DNA of 64,000 nucleotides from the NCBI GenBank assembly GCA_937988775.1, contig CALKHP010000003.1, forward strand, positions 62,001 through 126,000, given 5' to 3'. The stretch's first letter is position 1, and the number at the start of each line of letters is the position of its first letter. Shown here piece by piece: positions 16,942-25,767 of this stretch. The notes beneath the pieces are model-generated. The model did not search any database, had not been told where the DNA came from, and worked only from the letters and a program-made list of their open reading frames with translations. This DNA comes from an uncultured Alphaproteobacteria bacterium (GTDB lineage Bacteria > Pseudomonadota > Alphaproteobacteria > Rhizobiales > Beijerinckiaceae). The position numbers and the translations under genes are program-made.

Positions 16942-17331
16942 ATGACACGCCGCCTGATTTCCTCCGGTTCGCCATTCGAGACCGCTTTCGGCTATTCCCG
17001 CGCCGTGGTCGATGGCGACCTGGTATTCGTCGCCGGCACCACCGGCTACGACTACGCCACCATGACCCTGCCGGACGATGTCGCCGAGCAGGCCCGCAAC
17101 ATTTTCAAGACGGTCGCATCCGTGCTGCGCGAGGCCGGCACCGATATGAGCCGCATCGTGCGCGCGCAGTATTTCGTCACCAGCCCGGCCTATTGCGAAC
17201 CGGTGCTCAAGGTGTGCGGCGAGGTGCTGGGCAGCGTCAGGCCGGCGGCCGGCATCTATGTCATCCAGGGGCTGCTCAAGCCGGAAATGAAGGTCGAGAT
17301 CGAGATCACGGCGCGCATGCCGGCGAGGTAG
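16942..17331 (+). CDS. RidA/YjgF-family protein
   Basis: 129 residues of the Rid superfamily: SSGSPFETAFGYSRAVVDGD, VFVAGTTGYD, ARNIFKTVASVLREAGTD and the C-terminal VEIEITARMP. RidA members deaminate reactive enamines/imines; in this one the usual catalytic arginine region (RPAAGIYVI) keeps an Arg. Its place between leuD and leuB may be fortuitous. A perfect palindrome GCCTTTCGCGAAAGGC (16919-16934) overlaps the ribosome-binding region. Confidence 0.85.
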   Translation: MTRRLISSGSPFETAFGYSRAVVDGDLVFVAGTTGYDYATMTLPDDVAEQARNIFKTVASVLREAGTDMSRIVRAQYFVTSPAYCEPVLKVCGEVLGSVRPAAGIYVIQGLLKPEMKVEIEITARMPAR

Positions 17332-17352
17332 CGCCGACGCAGCCCCACGTTT

Positions 17353-17416
17353 GTCCCGGACCTGATCCGGGACCTACTCCGTTGTGCGTCCCTGGGCCCC
17401 GGCTCAAGGCCGGGGC
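17353..17416. repeat. Two intergenic hairpins upstream of leuB
   Basis: GTCCCGGA (17353-17360), loop CCTGA, TCCGGGAC (17366-17373); and GCCCCGGC (17396-17403), loop TCAAG, GCCGGGGC (17409-17416). Arms are perfect 8-bp. Same design as the pair at 5231-5312. They lie between ridA-like and leuB and could terminate the first transcript. Confidence 0.7.
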
Positions 17417-17500
17417 AAGACCGCCCGCTTGCGCGCCTCGCCGCGACGGCCTAGTGAACCTCCCGAGCTTTTCTGCCGACACGACAAGGGAAACGACGCG

Positions 17501-18610
17501 ATGGCCTCCTTCAATCTGCTGCTCCTGCCGGGCGACGGCATCGGCCCCGAAGTGATGACGGAGGTGCAGAAGGTCGCGGGCTTCCTCGACAAGGCCGGCA
17601 TCGCCAGCTTCGAGACCGAAACCGACCTCGTCGGCGGCGCGAGTTTCGACGCGCACAAGAAGGCGGTGACCGATGCGGCGGTGGCGCGCGCGGGCGCCGC
17701 CGACGCCGTGCTGTTCGGCGCGGTCGGCGGCCCGAAATGGGCCGATGTGCCCTATGGCGAGCGCCCCGAGGCCGGCCTGCTGCGCCTGCGCAAGGACCTT
17801 GGCCTGTTCGCCAATCTCAGGCCTGCCGTGTGCTATCCGGCGCTCGCCGATGCCTCGTCGCTGAAGCGCGAGATCGTCGAGGGGCTCGACATCATGATCG
17901 TGCGCGAATTGACCGGCGGCGTGTATTTCGGCGAGCCGAAGGAGATCGTCACGCTGGAAACGGGCGAGAAGCGCGCCGTCGACACGCAGATCTACACCAC
18001 GCATGAGATCGAGCGCATCGCGGCGGTCGCCTTCGACCTGGCGCGCCTGCGCCGCAACAAGGTGACGTCGAGCGAGAAGAACAACGTCATGAAATCCGGC
18101 GTGCTGTGGAAACAGGTCGTCACCGCCCTGCACCAGCGCGACTACAAGGATGTCGAGCTCGAGCACCATCTGGCGGATGCCTGCGGCATGCAACTGGTGC
18201 GCTGGCCCAAGCAATATGACGTCATCGTGTGCGACAACCTGTTCGGCGACATGCTGTCGGATGTCGCCTCGATGCTGACCGGCTCGCTCGGCATGCTGCC
18301 TTCCGCTTCGCTCGGCGCGCCCGATGCCAAGACCGGCAAGCGCAAGGCGATGTATGAGCCGGTGCATGGCTCGGCGCCCGATATCGCCGGCAAGGGGCTC
18401 GCCAATCCGCTGGCGATGATCTGCTCCTTCGGCATGGCGCTGCGCTACTCGTTCAACCTCGCCGAGGCGGCCGATCTCGTCGATCGCGCGGTTGCCGACG
18501 TGCTCGCCTCGGGCCTGCGCACCAAGGATATCGCGGCTGCCGGCCAGAACGCCGTCGGCACGACTGAGATGGGCGATGCCGTGGTCAAGGCGCTGCAGCA
18601 CCTCAATTAA
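17501..18610 (+). CDS. leuB: 3-isopropylmalate dehydrogenase
   Basis: LeuB oxidatively decarboxylates 3-isopropylmalate with NAD+. MASFNLLLLPGDGIGPEVM start, VGGPKW, the RELTGGVYFG loop, and the family signature with NLFGDMLSDVASMLTGSLG. 369 residues, full length. ATG 17501 is chosen because it matches the family start; AAGGG lies about 12 nt upstream. The frame is open further upstream but that sequence encodes repeat DNA. Confidence 0.97.
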   Translation: MASFNLLLLPGDGIGPEVMTEVQKVAGFLDKAGIASFETETDLVGGASFDAHKKAVTDAAVARAGAADAVLFGAVGGPKWADVPYGERPEAGLLRLRKDLGLFANLRPAVCYPALADASSLKREIVEGLDIMIVRELTGGVYFGEPKEIVTLETGEKRAVDTQIYTTHEIERIAAVAFDLARLRRNKVTSSEKNNVMKSGVLWKQVVTALHQRDYKDVELEHHLADACGMQLVRWPKQYDVIVCDNLFGDMLSDVASMLTGSLGMLPSASLGAPDAKTGKRKAMYEPVHGSAPDIAGKGLANPLAMICSFGMALRYSFNLAEAADLVDRAVADVLASGLRTKDIAAAGQNAVGTTEMGDAVVKALQHLN

Positions 18611-18634
18611 GCAGCCGGCTGCCCGGTCGTTCCG

Positions 18635-18961
18635 CTATTTGGCGAGGAAGGCCGGCGCCCGGATATCGACGGTGACGCCGCGATACAGGCGGCGGTCCGG
18701 CAGCGGCTGGTCGCCGCCGACGCGGCCGGGATAAAGCTGCGCCGCCTGCTGGGCCGGCAACATATCGCTGGCATAATGCGACATGCTGCCGACCGGCACG
18801 TCGGTGCCGGCATCGAGGAACGAGCGCGGGTGCACGGTGACGGTCGGCGTGCTGCGGTGTTTTCGCGGCGCCGCCTCGGCTGAGGAGGCAAGCAGCATCG
18901 CGGCGAGTGCGGCGAGCCCGACGATGACATGCGATTGACGGTTGGCGATGAGGGCGCGCAT
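18635..18961 (-). CDS. Small exported protein of unknown function
   Basis: 108 residues with a clear signal peptide (about 1-30, ending ASSAEA before APRKHR). The mature part is short and basic at first (PRKHRSTPTVTVHPRSFLD), then contains YASDMLPAQQAAQLYPGR and DQPLPDRRLYRGVTVDI. No cysteines and no known domain. It lies 24 nt from the leuB stop in convergent orientation and downstream of another exported protein on the same strand, with which it may be transcribed. Confidence 0.6.
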   Translation of the reverse strand: MRALIANRQSHVIVGLAALAAMLLASSAEAAPRKHRSTPTVTVHPRSFLDAGTDVPVGSMSHYASDMLPAQQAAQLYPGRVGGDQPLPDRRLYRGVTVDIRAPAFLAK

Positions 18962-19052
18962 GGCAGCGGCTCCAGTTTTTGGTTTCCCTCCGACAGTGTA
19001 GCGCGCCATCGCCAAAGGGCCAGTGCGCGGCCTGTGACGGAAGGCACCTGGC

Positions 19053-19841
19053 TCAGTGGCGGCGGGGCCGCGCCTTGCGCGTTCTCGGCTTGTGCGGCCT
19101 CGCCTTGTGCTTCTTGACCGCGTGGCTTTTGGCTTCGTCGGCCGGTGCCGGCGGCGCGGCAAGGGCGCCGGTGACCGTCTCCTGCGGGCTGTGCTGGCAC
19201 GTGGCCGGCTGGCTGGCGGCGGCGGTGAAGATGCGCCTGAGGCCGGGATCGTCGACCGCCTCGGCCAGCGTCAGCCGGTCGATGAGGCAGGTTAGCGCCT
19301 GCGGCTCCGGGTCGCTGCCGCCGGCGCTGCAATACCAGCCGGCGATCTCGAAATCGGCGCCGCGGTCCTCGTGACGGAAGACGAGGCAGGGCCGCTCGGT
19401 GTCGTCATCGGCAAGCCAGGCGCGGGCGCTGGCGAAGCCGCCGAATTTGCTCGCAAGGCCGGTCGGCGTTGCCAGGTGCAGCAGGGCATAGCCCTCGCTG
19501 GCGGCGAGCCGCGCCAGGGCGACAAACAGTGTCGTCGGCGGCTGGCCGGCGCGGTGGCGCAGCACGAGTTCGACGAAGGGCGCCTCGGCGGCGCGCAGGC
19601 TGCCCCGGCTCAGCCGATCCTCGGTCGCGCCGGCTTCGGTGCGGAACAAGCCGCTGGCGGCGGGGAGTTTCTCGAGTTCCGGCGCCTGCAATGCAAAGCG
19701 CGGCGCGGCGCCCTTGACGGGGGTCCAGGCAGGCGCCGGCGCCGCCGTTTCGGCGCGTGGCGCGGCGGCAGCGGGTTGCATCGCGGGGCCAAGCAGGCAG
19801 GCGCCGGCCAGCGCGATCGCCGCCGCGATCCGCCTGCCCAT
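19053..19841 (-). CDS. Exported protein with basic C-terminal tail
   Basis: 262 residues from ATG 19841 (MGRRIAAAIALAGACLLGP), which starts the signal peptide directly; an ATG at 19883 would add 14 residues. Mid-protein segments CLVFRHEDRGADFEIAGWYC and LTCLIDRLTLAEAVDDPGLR look folded and conserved, with cysteines likely paired. The last ~30 residues are Lys/Arg/His-rich (KKHKARPHKPRTRKARPRRH), perhaps binding anionic polymers. No family recognised. Confidence 0.65.
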   Translation of the reverse strand: MGRRIAAAIALAGACLLGPAMQPAAAAPRAETAAPAPAWTPVKGAAPRFALQAPELEKLPAASGLFRTEAGATEDRLSRGSLRAAEAPFVELVLRHRAGQPPTTLFVALARLAASEGYALLHLATPTGLASKFGGFASARAWLADDDTERPCLVFRHEDRGADFEIAGWYCSAGGSDPEPQALTCLIDRLTLAEAVDDPGLRRIFTAAASQPATCQHSPQETVTGALAAPPAPADEAKSHAVKKHKARPHKPRTRKARPRRH

Positions 19842-20263
19842 TCCGCCTGTTCCGTGCCGCCATCTCGCCATCGCGCGAGCCAATAGCGAAAACTTGCGGC
19901 AATCGGGCGACCGATTGCTAACGATGCCGCTGTTTCGTATCGCAGCGTCAACGAAAGGTTACTTTGGCCAATGCCATGGGTTGGCGCTGGGTTGGCCATG
20001 GGTTGCGCGCGTCAACGCTTGACTTTTATGGGCTTTGCGTGCTTGTCGCACAACATCGGCGCTCCCGCCGGATCCGGGTGTCAATCTTGCGCATCGCTCG
20101 TTCGAAAAAAACGACGACGACCACGTCGACTGCCAAAGGCAGCACGACGCGCTGACACTTGTCTTCCGCTCTCGGGCCCTCCCCCGGCGGGGATGGCAAG
20201 GCCCGCCGCAGGCGGACACGAGCCCCGGGGGAGATCGAACCGAATAACAGCAGGAAGACGAAG
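19842..20263. promoter_or_regulatory. Control region before asd
   Basis: No gene is seen in 422 nt. It holds a 22-bp-spaced direct repeat (GCCATGGGTTGGCG at 19973 and GCCATGGGTTGCGC at 19995), a TTGACT (20019-20024) that could be a -35 element with only a weak -10, and a hairpin element at 20179-20233 about 30 nt before asd. Confidence 0.35.
20179..20233. repeat. Stem-loop element CTCCCCCGG ... CCGGGGGAG
   Basis: Perfect 9-bp arms at 20179-20187 and 20225-20233 enclose a GC-rich core that can form a second hairpin. The mRNA of asd would start with or pass through it. It resembles other C/G-rich palindromes at 21321 and 31987. Confidence 0.55.
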
Positions 20264-21295
20264 ATGGGTTTCAAGGTCGCGATCGTCGGCGCCACGGGCA
20301 ATGTGGGCCGTGAAATGCTCAATATTCTCGCCGAACGGGCATTCCCTGTCTCGGAGGTGGTGCCGCTTGCCTCGCAGCGCAGCATCGGCCAGGACGTGTC
20401 GTTCGGCGACAAGGTGCTGAAGTGCAAGGCGCTCGAGCATTACGATTTCTCCGACACCGACATCTGCCTGATGTCGGCCGGCGGCGAGGTCTCGAAGCAG
20501 TGGTCGCCGAAGATCGGCGCCACCGGCTGCGTGGTGATCGATAATTCCTCGGCCTGGCGCTACGACGCCGACGTGCCGCTCGTCGTGCCGGAGGTCAACG
20601 CGGCCGCGGTCGCCGGCTTCACCAAGAAGAACATCATCGCCAATCCGAACTGCTCGACGGCGCAGCTCGTGGTGGCGCTCAAGCCGCTGCATGATGCGTT
20701 CGGCATCAAGCGCGTCGTCGTCTCGACCTACCAGTCGGTTTCCGGCGCCGGCAAGGACGGCATGGATGAGCTGTTCGACCAGACGCGCGCCATTTTCTCG
20801 GCCGGCGAGCCCAAGAGCAAGAAGTTCACCAAGCGCATCGCCTTCAACGTCATCCCGCATATCGACGTCTTCCTCGATGACGGCTCGACCAAGGAAGAGT
20901 GGAAGATGGTGGCCGAGACCAAGAAGATCCTCGATCCGAAGATCAAGCTGACGGCGACCTGCGTGCGCGTGCCGGTGTTCATCGGCCATTCCGAAGCGGT
21001 CAACATCGCATGCGAGCGGCCGATCACCGCCGATGCGGCGCGCGATCTCCTGCGCGCGGCGCCGGGCTGCCTCGTCATCGACAAGCGCGAGGACGGCGGC
21101 TACATCACGCCGCATGAGGCGGCCGGCGAGGACGCGACCTATATCAGCCGCATCCGCGAGGATGCCACGATCGAGAACGGCCTGAACTTCTGGTGCGTTT
21201 CCGACAACCTGCGCAAGGGCGCGGCGCTGAACACGATCCAGATCGCCGAGGCGCTGATCAATCGCGGCCTGCTCAAGCAGAAGAAGGCGGCCTGA
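20264..21295 (+). CDS. asd: Aspartate-semialdehyde dehydrogenase
   Basis: Asd makes aspartate-semialdehyde for lysine/DAP, threonine and methionine. MGFKVAIVGATGNVGREML (NADP site), catalytic C130 in IANPNCSTAQ, and STYQSVSGAGKDGMDEL. 343 residues. ATG 20264 fits the family start; AGGA lies 9 nt upstream. With dapF at the left edge, two DAP-pathway genes fall in the window but are not linked in one operon. Confidence 0.97.
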   Translation: MGFKVAIVGATGNVGREMLNILAERAFPVSEVVPLASQRSIGQDVSFGDKVLKCKALEHYDFSDTDICLMSAGGEVSKQWSPKIGATGCVVIDNSSAWRYDADVPLVVPEVNAAAVAGFTKKNIIANPNCSTAQLVVALKPLHDAFGIKRVVVSTYQSVSGAGKDGMDELFDQTRAIFSAGEPKSKKFTKRIAFNVIPHIDVFLDDGSTKEEWKMVAETKKILDPKIKLTATCVRVPVFIGHSEAVNIACERPITADAARDLLRAAPGCLVIDKREDGGYITPHEAAGEDATYISRIREDATIENGLNFWCVSDNLRKGAALNTIQIAEALINRGLLKQKKAA

Positions 21296-21320
21296 CGCCG
21301 CCCTTACCCGCCTGCCGGCA

Positions 21321-21344
21321 CCCTCTCCCGCGCGCGGGAGAGGG
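21321..21344. repeat. 24-bp perfect palindrome between asd and GST genes
   Basis: CCCTCTCCCGCG followed by its exact complement. It lies between two convergent genes and may terminate both, although no T-run follows. Confidence 0.7.
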
Positions 21345-21394
21345 ATGGAACCCTGACGCCAGCTTGCCGCGGCCAGGCATGTCCAGAAGCGCGG

Positions 21395-22081
21395 TTACGC
21401 CTGCTTGAGGTGGCGGAACATGAAGTTGCGCGCCGCCTCGTCCATCTCGGCCTTGAAATACGGCGTGCTCTTGTCGCGCAGCGCGGCGACGCGGGCGGCG
21501 GCCGGGCGGGCATCGATCTCGGCCATCAGGCGCTTGACGTTCGGATAGGCGTCGTAGGGATTGTCGCCGAGAATGCGCGGCAGCATGCGCGCCCAGCCCC
21601 ACAGTGCCATATCGACGATGGTGTAGGTCTCGCCGAGAAGGTAGCGGTGCGACGCCAGCCGCTCGTCCAGGATCTGATAGTGACGGGCGACCTCGAACAC
21701 ATAGCGCGTGGTGCCGTATTCGTTGCCGGCCGGTGCATTATGCTTGAAATGCACCGCCTGGCCGGAATACGGGCCGACGCCGCTGGCGACGAACATCAGC
21801 CATGACAGCAGGGCGGCGCGCGGCTGGGCGCCAGCTTCGGGCAGGAAGCGGCCAGTTTTCTCGGCGAGATACAGCAGGATGGCATTGCTGTCGAAGACCT
21901 TGACGCCGTCATCGACGAGCGCCGGCAGCTTGCCGTTGGGATTGACCGCCAGGAAGTCCGGCGCGAACTGCTCGCCGCGCCGGCCATCGACGAGCACGGT
22001 CTCGTATGGCAGGCCGATCTCTTCCAGGCAGAGCGCGACCTTCATCGGGTTGGGGCCGAGGTTGAAATAGAATGTGATCAT
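21395..22081 (-). CDS. Glutathione S-transferase family protein
   Basis: 228 residues. The N-terminal thioredoxin-fold domain has MITFYFNLGPNPMKVALCLE, then NPNGKLPALVDDG and VFDSNAILLYLAEK (the cis-Pro and glutathione-binding SNAI motif). The helical C-terminal domain starts at about residue 90. It is cytosolic; the nucleophile may be Ser/Asn rather than Tyr, as in bacterial Nu/YfcG-like GSTs. It is a lone gene downstream of the carbonic anhydrase with an 83-nt gap. Confidence 0.88.
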   Translation of the reverse strand: MITFYFNLGPNPMKVALCLEEIGLPYETVLVDGRRGEQFAPDFLAVNPNGKLPALVDDGVKVFDSNAILLYLAEKTGRFLPEAGAQPRAALLSWLMFVASGVGPYSGQAVHFKHNAPAGNEYGTTRYVFEVARHYQILDERLASHRYLLGETYTIVDMALWGWARMLPRILGDNPYDAYPNVKRLMAEIDARPAAARVAALRDKSTPYFKAEMDEAARNFMFRHLKQA

Positions 22082-22164
22082 CGGGCGTGTCCTCGCGGGC
22101 CTTCATCGACCCTCGACCCGTCTTATAGCGCGGACGGGCGTCGTGGTTGCCGCCGCGCTTGTGC

Positions 22165-22851
22165 TCAAACGCACCGGATCATCGACACTCGCTTCGGCAT
22201 GGTCGCGACCGCCGGCACGAAATGGCCGGTATCGGGTTCGAGCACCATCAGCACGCCGGTCGCCACGTCGAAATAGGCGCCGTGCAGTTGCAGCTTGCCC
22301 TCGTCCTCGAGCTGCTTGATCCACGGGAACGAGCGCAGGTTGCTGATCGAGGATTCGACCGAGGCCAGCGCCAGCCGCTCGATATAGACGGTCAGCGTCT
22401 CGTGCACGCCGCGCCCGCCGGTGCGCTCGGCCGCCGGCAGCACCAGCCTGATCCAGCGGCCGATGAAGTCGCCCGGCGAGAGCGGCTCGGTGGCATCGTC
22501 CGCGAAGGCCCGCATCGCGCCGCAGCGCGCATGGCCGAGCACGACGATATGTTCGACCTTGAGCGCCTCGACCGCGAATTCGAGCGCAGCCGAGGTGCCG
22601 TGATGCGTGCCGGCCAGTTCGTTGTCAGGCTCGTAAGGCGGGATGAGCGCGCCGACATTACGGGCGACGAACATCTCGCCGGGGCGGGCGTTGAAGATGG
22701 TTTCCGGCGAGACGCGGCTGTCGCAGCAGCCGATGATCATGACCTGCGGCTTCTGGCCCGACTTGGCGAGATCCTCGAAACGCTCCTGTTCGCGGATGAA
22801 GCGGTCATCGAGAAAAGCGCGATATCCGTCCGTCAGTTGCGCAGGAAACAT
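22165..22851 (-). CDS. Beta-class carbonic anhydrase
   Basis: 228 residues. Zinc ligands and active-site dyad are clear: C42 with D44 and R46 (GCCDSRVSPE), H107 and C110 (VVLGHARCGAM). VARNVGALIPPYEPDNELAGTHHGT is typical of the plant-like beta subclass. It interconverts CO2 and bicarbonate in the cytoplasm. Single gene; no operon partner evident. Confidence 0.95.
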   Translation of the reverse strand: MFPAQLTDGYRAFLDDRFIREQERFEDLAKSGQKPQVMIIGCCDSRVSPETIFNARPGEMFVARNVGALIPPYEPDNELAGTHHGTSAALEFAVEALKVEHIVVLGHARCGAMRAFADDATEPLSPGDFIGRWIRLVLPAAERTGGRGVHETLTVYIERLALASVESSISNLRSFPWIKQLEDEGKLQLHGAYFDVATGVLMVLEPDTGHFVPAVATMPKRVSMIRCV

Positions 22852-22940
22852 GGGGCTACTCCGCCTTATTCGGTCGCAGCGCTATATCAGCCCGCGGCGG
22901 GCCGAGCCAGCAGAACCAATGGCGTATTCATGCCGCGAAT

Positions 22941-23909
22941 TTACGCCGCGAGCGTGGCCGGATCGACATTGGCGCCGCACACCAGCACGCCGACATGCGC
23001 CTCGGGCGCCGGCCGGTAGCGGCCCGAAAGCAGCGCGGCCAGCGCGGTGGCGCCGCCCGGCTCGGCGGCGATGCGGAACTCAGACCACAGCAGCTTCTGG
23101 GCGGCGCGGATCGCCTCGTCCGAGACGAGCATGACCTCGCCGATGCCGATACGGGCGGCGGCGAAGACCTTGTCGCCGACATTGCGGGCGCCGAGCGAAT
23201 CGGCCGCGATGCTGTCGACGCCGACATCGACCGGGTGGCCGGCTTCCAGCGCCGCATGCAGCGCGCATGAGCCCTCGGGCTCGACGCCGACGAGCCGGGT
23301 GTGCCCGCGCCACCAGCAGCCCATGCCGCCGATCAGGCCGCCGCCGCCGACGGCGACGAGCGCGACATCGAGCGGGGGCAACTCCTCGCGGGCAAGCTGT
23401 TCCTGCCATTCCAGCGCCGTCGTCGCCTGGCCGGTCATGGTGGCCCAGGCGCCGAACGGGTGGATCTTCAGGGCGCCGGACGCCGCGGCATAGGCATCGC
23501 ATGCCGCTTGCGCGTCGTCATAGCGAGCGCCGCCGACCACGGCCTCGGCGCCGAACTCGCGGATCTTGGCGATCTTGGACGGCGAGGAGATTTCCGGCAC
23601 GAAGATGCGCGCCCGGTGGCCGAGCATGCGCGCGGCGTAAGCGACCGCCGCGCCGTGGTTGCCGCCGGACGCCGCCGTGACGCCGGCCGCCGGCACCTGC
23701 TGCGACAACAGGCTGTAGAAGGCGCCGCGGCTCTTGAACGAGCCGGCATGCTGCAGGAATTCGAGCTTGAGCGAGATCGGGTTCTCGATCCCGAACGCGC
23801 CGTGCGGCAGGTTCAGCAGCGGCGTGCGGCGAATATGCCGGCTGATCAGGGTGTTCGCGGCGCGGATGGCATCTTGGGAAGGGGCTTCGCTTGAGGTTTG
23901 GGTCGGCAT
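22941..23909 (-). CDS. PLP-dependent threonine/serine dehydratase family protein
   Basis: 322 residues, fold type II. PLP lysine in GSFKSRGAFYSLL (about K58), ASGGNHGAAVAYAARMLG, and the phosphate loop VGGGGLIGGMG. There is no ACT regulatory domain, so it is a catabolic-type or related deaminase (threonine/serine dehydratase or a racemase relative) rather than allosteric IlvA. It follows the DUF429 gene by 17 nt on the same strand, probably one operon. Confidence 0.85.
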   Translation of the reverse strand: MPTQTSSEAPSQDAIRAANTLISRHIRRTPLLNLPHGAFGIENPISLKLEFLQHAGSFKSRGAFYSLLSQQVPAAGVTAASGGNHGAAVAYAARMLGHRARIFVPEISSPSKIAKIREFGAEAVVGGARYDDAQAACDAYAAASGALKIHPFGAWATMTGQATTALEWQEQLAREELPPLDVALVAVGGGGLIGGMGCWWRGHTRLVGVEPEGSCALHAALEAGHPVDVGVDSIAADSLGARNVGDKVFAAARIGIGEVMLVSDEAIRAAQKLLWSEFRIAAEPGGATALAALLSGRYRPAPEAHVGVLVCGANVDPATLAA

Positions 23910-23926
23910 GGTGCTCCGTCGGGGGT

Positions 23927-24655
23927 TCAGGTCCAGATGGCGATCGGGATGCCATGGGCATCGGCGAGCGGTGGCGAGGGATAGGAGACGGCGGTACCGA
24001 GCGCGATGCGTTCGGCCGTCCAGGCGCAGGCGCAGGCATCGAGCAGGTCGTCATCGCCGACGCCGTGCAGCAGGTCGGCATGCAGGAACGGCCGCTCGTA
24101 ACCGGCGACACGGGTCAGCAGGTCGCGGCGCAATTCGAGCCCCGGCAGGTGGCGCGATCCCCGGCGCTTCTTCGGTTCGGCGAGCGGCTTGCCGTCATTC
24201 ATGGTCATGAACGCGCCCTCGGGGTGGCTCTCGTGCAGGAAATAGGCATTGCCGGCATCGGCCTGCATCAGGGCATCGAGCTCGCGGATTTTCGGGAACA
24301 GGAAGAAAGCCTGTTTCGAGACCATGCGCGCGGGCTCGGAGGTTTCGGCCGCGACCCGGCACGCTTCCTCGTAGCTGTCGCAATAGACGGCGGCGCGCGA
24401 GGGAATGGCGAAAACGCTCGACTGGCGCTCGCCGAGACGGGCGCGCAGCAGCGCTTCCGGCCCGCGGCCGGCCTCGCCGATGCGCTCGGGCAGGCCGATC
24501 GGAATGTCGATGGCGACGAAGGAGGGCAGCTCGCGCAGGATCAGCAGGTCGGCGAAATGGCGCGCGACATGGACGCGCGGCGGCTGGCCCCTGAGGTCGC
24601 GCAGCACGCCGACCCAGCCGGCGGCGCAACCATCCACCCCCATCACCCAGGCCAA
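23927..24655 (-). CDS. DUF429-family protein
   Basis: 242 residues. WVMGVDGCAAGWVGVL at the start, FVAIDIPIGLPE and HESHPEGAF match the DUF429 family (RNase H-like fold, predicted nuclease, function unproven). A TTG at 24655 aligns with the family's M-x-W-V start; an ATG at 24643 would drop four residues. It is first in a two-gene operon with the dehydratase and divergent from the CitE-like gene. Confidence 0.8.
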   Translation of the reverse strand: MAWVMGVDGCAAGWVGVLRDLRGQPPRVHVARHFADLLILRELPSFVAIDIPIGLPERIGEAGRGPEALLRARLGERQSSVFAIPSRAAVYCDSYEEACRVAAETSEPARMVSKQAFFLFPKIRELDALMQADAGNAYFLHESHPEGAFMTMNDGKPLAEPKKRRGSRHLPGLELRRDLLTRVAGYERPFLHADLLHGVGDDDLLDACACAWTAERIALGTAVSYPSPPLADAHGIPIAIWT

Positions 24656-24697
24656 AATCCCGAACCCCCATGCAAAGTCACGATCTTGCCTCTATGC

Positions 24698-24767
24698 TAG
24701 AGCAGGATTCATGAAAGTGGAAACCTGATTTTCACCGACGTCCCGCCATAAGTCATTGAAATCGATC
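24698..24767. repeat. Diverged copy of the AGAGCATG-type element
   Basis: TAGAGCAGG at 24698 begins it, GTGGAAA/TTTTCAC forms a short inner stem (24717-24734), and the far flank, read in reverse, matches GATCGATTCCAATAAGTTA of 13905-13923 at 16 of 19 bases. It lies in the divergent DUF429/CitE-like promoter region. Confidence 0.45.
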
Positions 24768-24845
24768 ATTTTCTGGCGGCTGCAAAAATGCTACCGCCGC
24801 TTTTTCGTGATCGGGTGCCGCCGCCAGGCGATACGAGAGAAGATT

Positions 24846-25757
24846 TTGTCCCAGACGACGCCTCCGCCATTTGCCGATGCCAGCCTCCGCCCCCGGCGCA
24901 GCGTGCTCTACGTGCCGGGCACCAATGCCAAGGCGATCGACAAGGCGCGCGGATTGCCTTGCGACGCGCTGATCCTCGACCTTGAGGATTCGGTGGCGCC
25001 GGCGCGCAAGGCCGAGGCGCGCGTCAGGGCATGCGAGGCGATCGCCTCGGGCCAGTTTCCCGGCCGCGAGGCGGTGATCCGCGTCAACCCGCTCGGCTCG
25101 CCGGAAGCGCCCGACGATATCGTGGCGGCCGCCGCCGCCGAACCGGACGCGATCCTGGTGCCGAAGATCACCAGCGCCGCCGATGTCGAGCGCGCCGAAC
25201 TGGCGCTGGTCGAAGCCTTCGCCGTGCGCCGCACCGCCTTGTGGCTGATGATCGAGACGCCGCGCGCCGTGCTCGAACTCGGCGCGATCTGCGCCGCGAT
25301 CCGCGCCAACAACACGCGCGCCACCGTGCTGGTGATGGGCCTCAACGATCTCTCCAAGGAGACGCGCGTGCCGCTCAGCCTCGGCCGCGCCAGCATGCTG
25401 CCATGGCTCGCGCAGGCGGTGCTGGCGGCGCGCGCCTATGGTTTCGGCATTATCGACGGCGTGTTCAACGGCATTGCCGATTCGGCCGGCTTCATCGGCG
25501 AGTGCCACCAGGGCCGGGCGCTCGGCTTCGACGGCAAGACGGTGATCCATCCGAGCCAGATCGTGCCGGCCAACGCGATCTTCGCGCCCGATCACGACGA
25601 GATTTCCGAGGCGCAGGCGGTGGTCGCGGCCTTCAGCCGGCCGGAAAACGCGCGCGCCGGCGTGATCCAGCTCGATGGCCGCATGGTCGAGCGGCTGCAT
25701 CTCGCCGAGGCCGAGCGCGTGCTGGCGATGGCGCAGGCCGCCGGCCTGCTCGGCTAA
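24846..25757 (+). CDS. HpcH/HpaI aldolase/citrate lyase family (CitE-like CoA ester lyase)
   Basis: 303 residues. RRSVLYVPGTNAKAIDKAR, LILDLEDSVAP (metal-binding Asp/Glu), the IRVNPLGSP arginine and WLMIETPRAVLEL are CitE-like features; GKTVIHPSQI is near the end. A TTG start at 24846 has GAGAAG upstream and gives (M)SQTTPPPF, the usual length; the longer frame from 24756 begins inside repeat DNA. The substrate could be L-malyl-CoA or beta-methylmalyl-CoA; there is no CitD/CitF neighbour, so it is not citrate lyase itself. Confidence 0.88.
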   Translation: MSQTTPPPFADASLRPRRSVLYVPGTNAKAIDKARGLPCDALILDLEDSVAPARKAEARVRACEAIASGQFPGREAVIRVNPLGSPEAPDDIVAAAAAEPDAILVPKITSAADVERAELALVEAFAVRRTALWLMIETPRAVLELGAICAAIRANNTRATVLVMGLNDLSKETRVPLSLGRASMLPWLAQAVLAARAYGFGIIDGVFNGIADSAGFIGECHQGRALGFDGKTVIHPSQIVPANAIFAPDHDEISEAQAVVAAFSRPENARAGVIQLDGRMVERLHLAEAERVLAMAQAAGLLG

Positions 25758-25767
25758 ACCGAAAACG

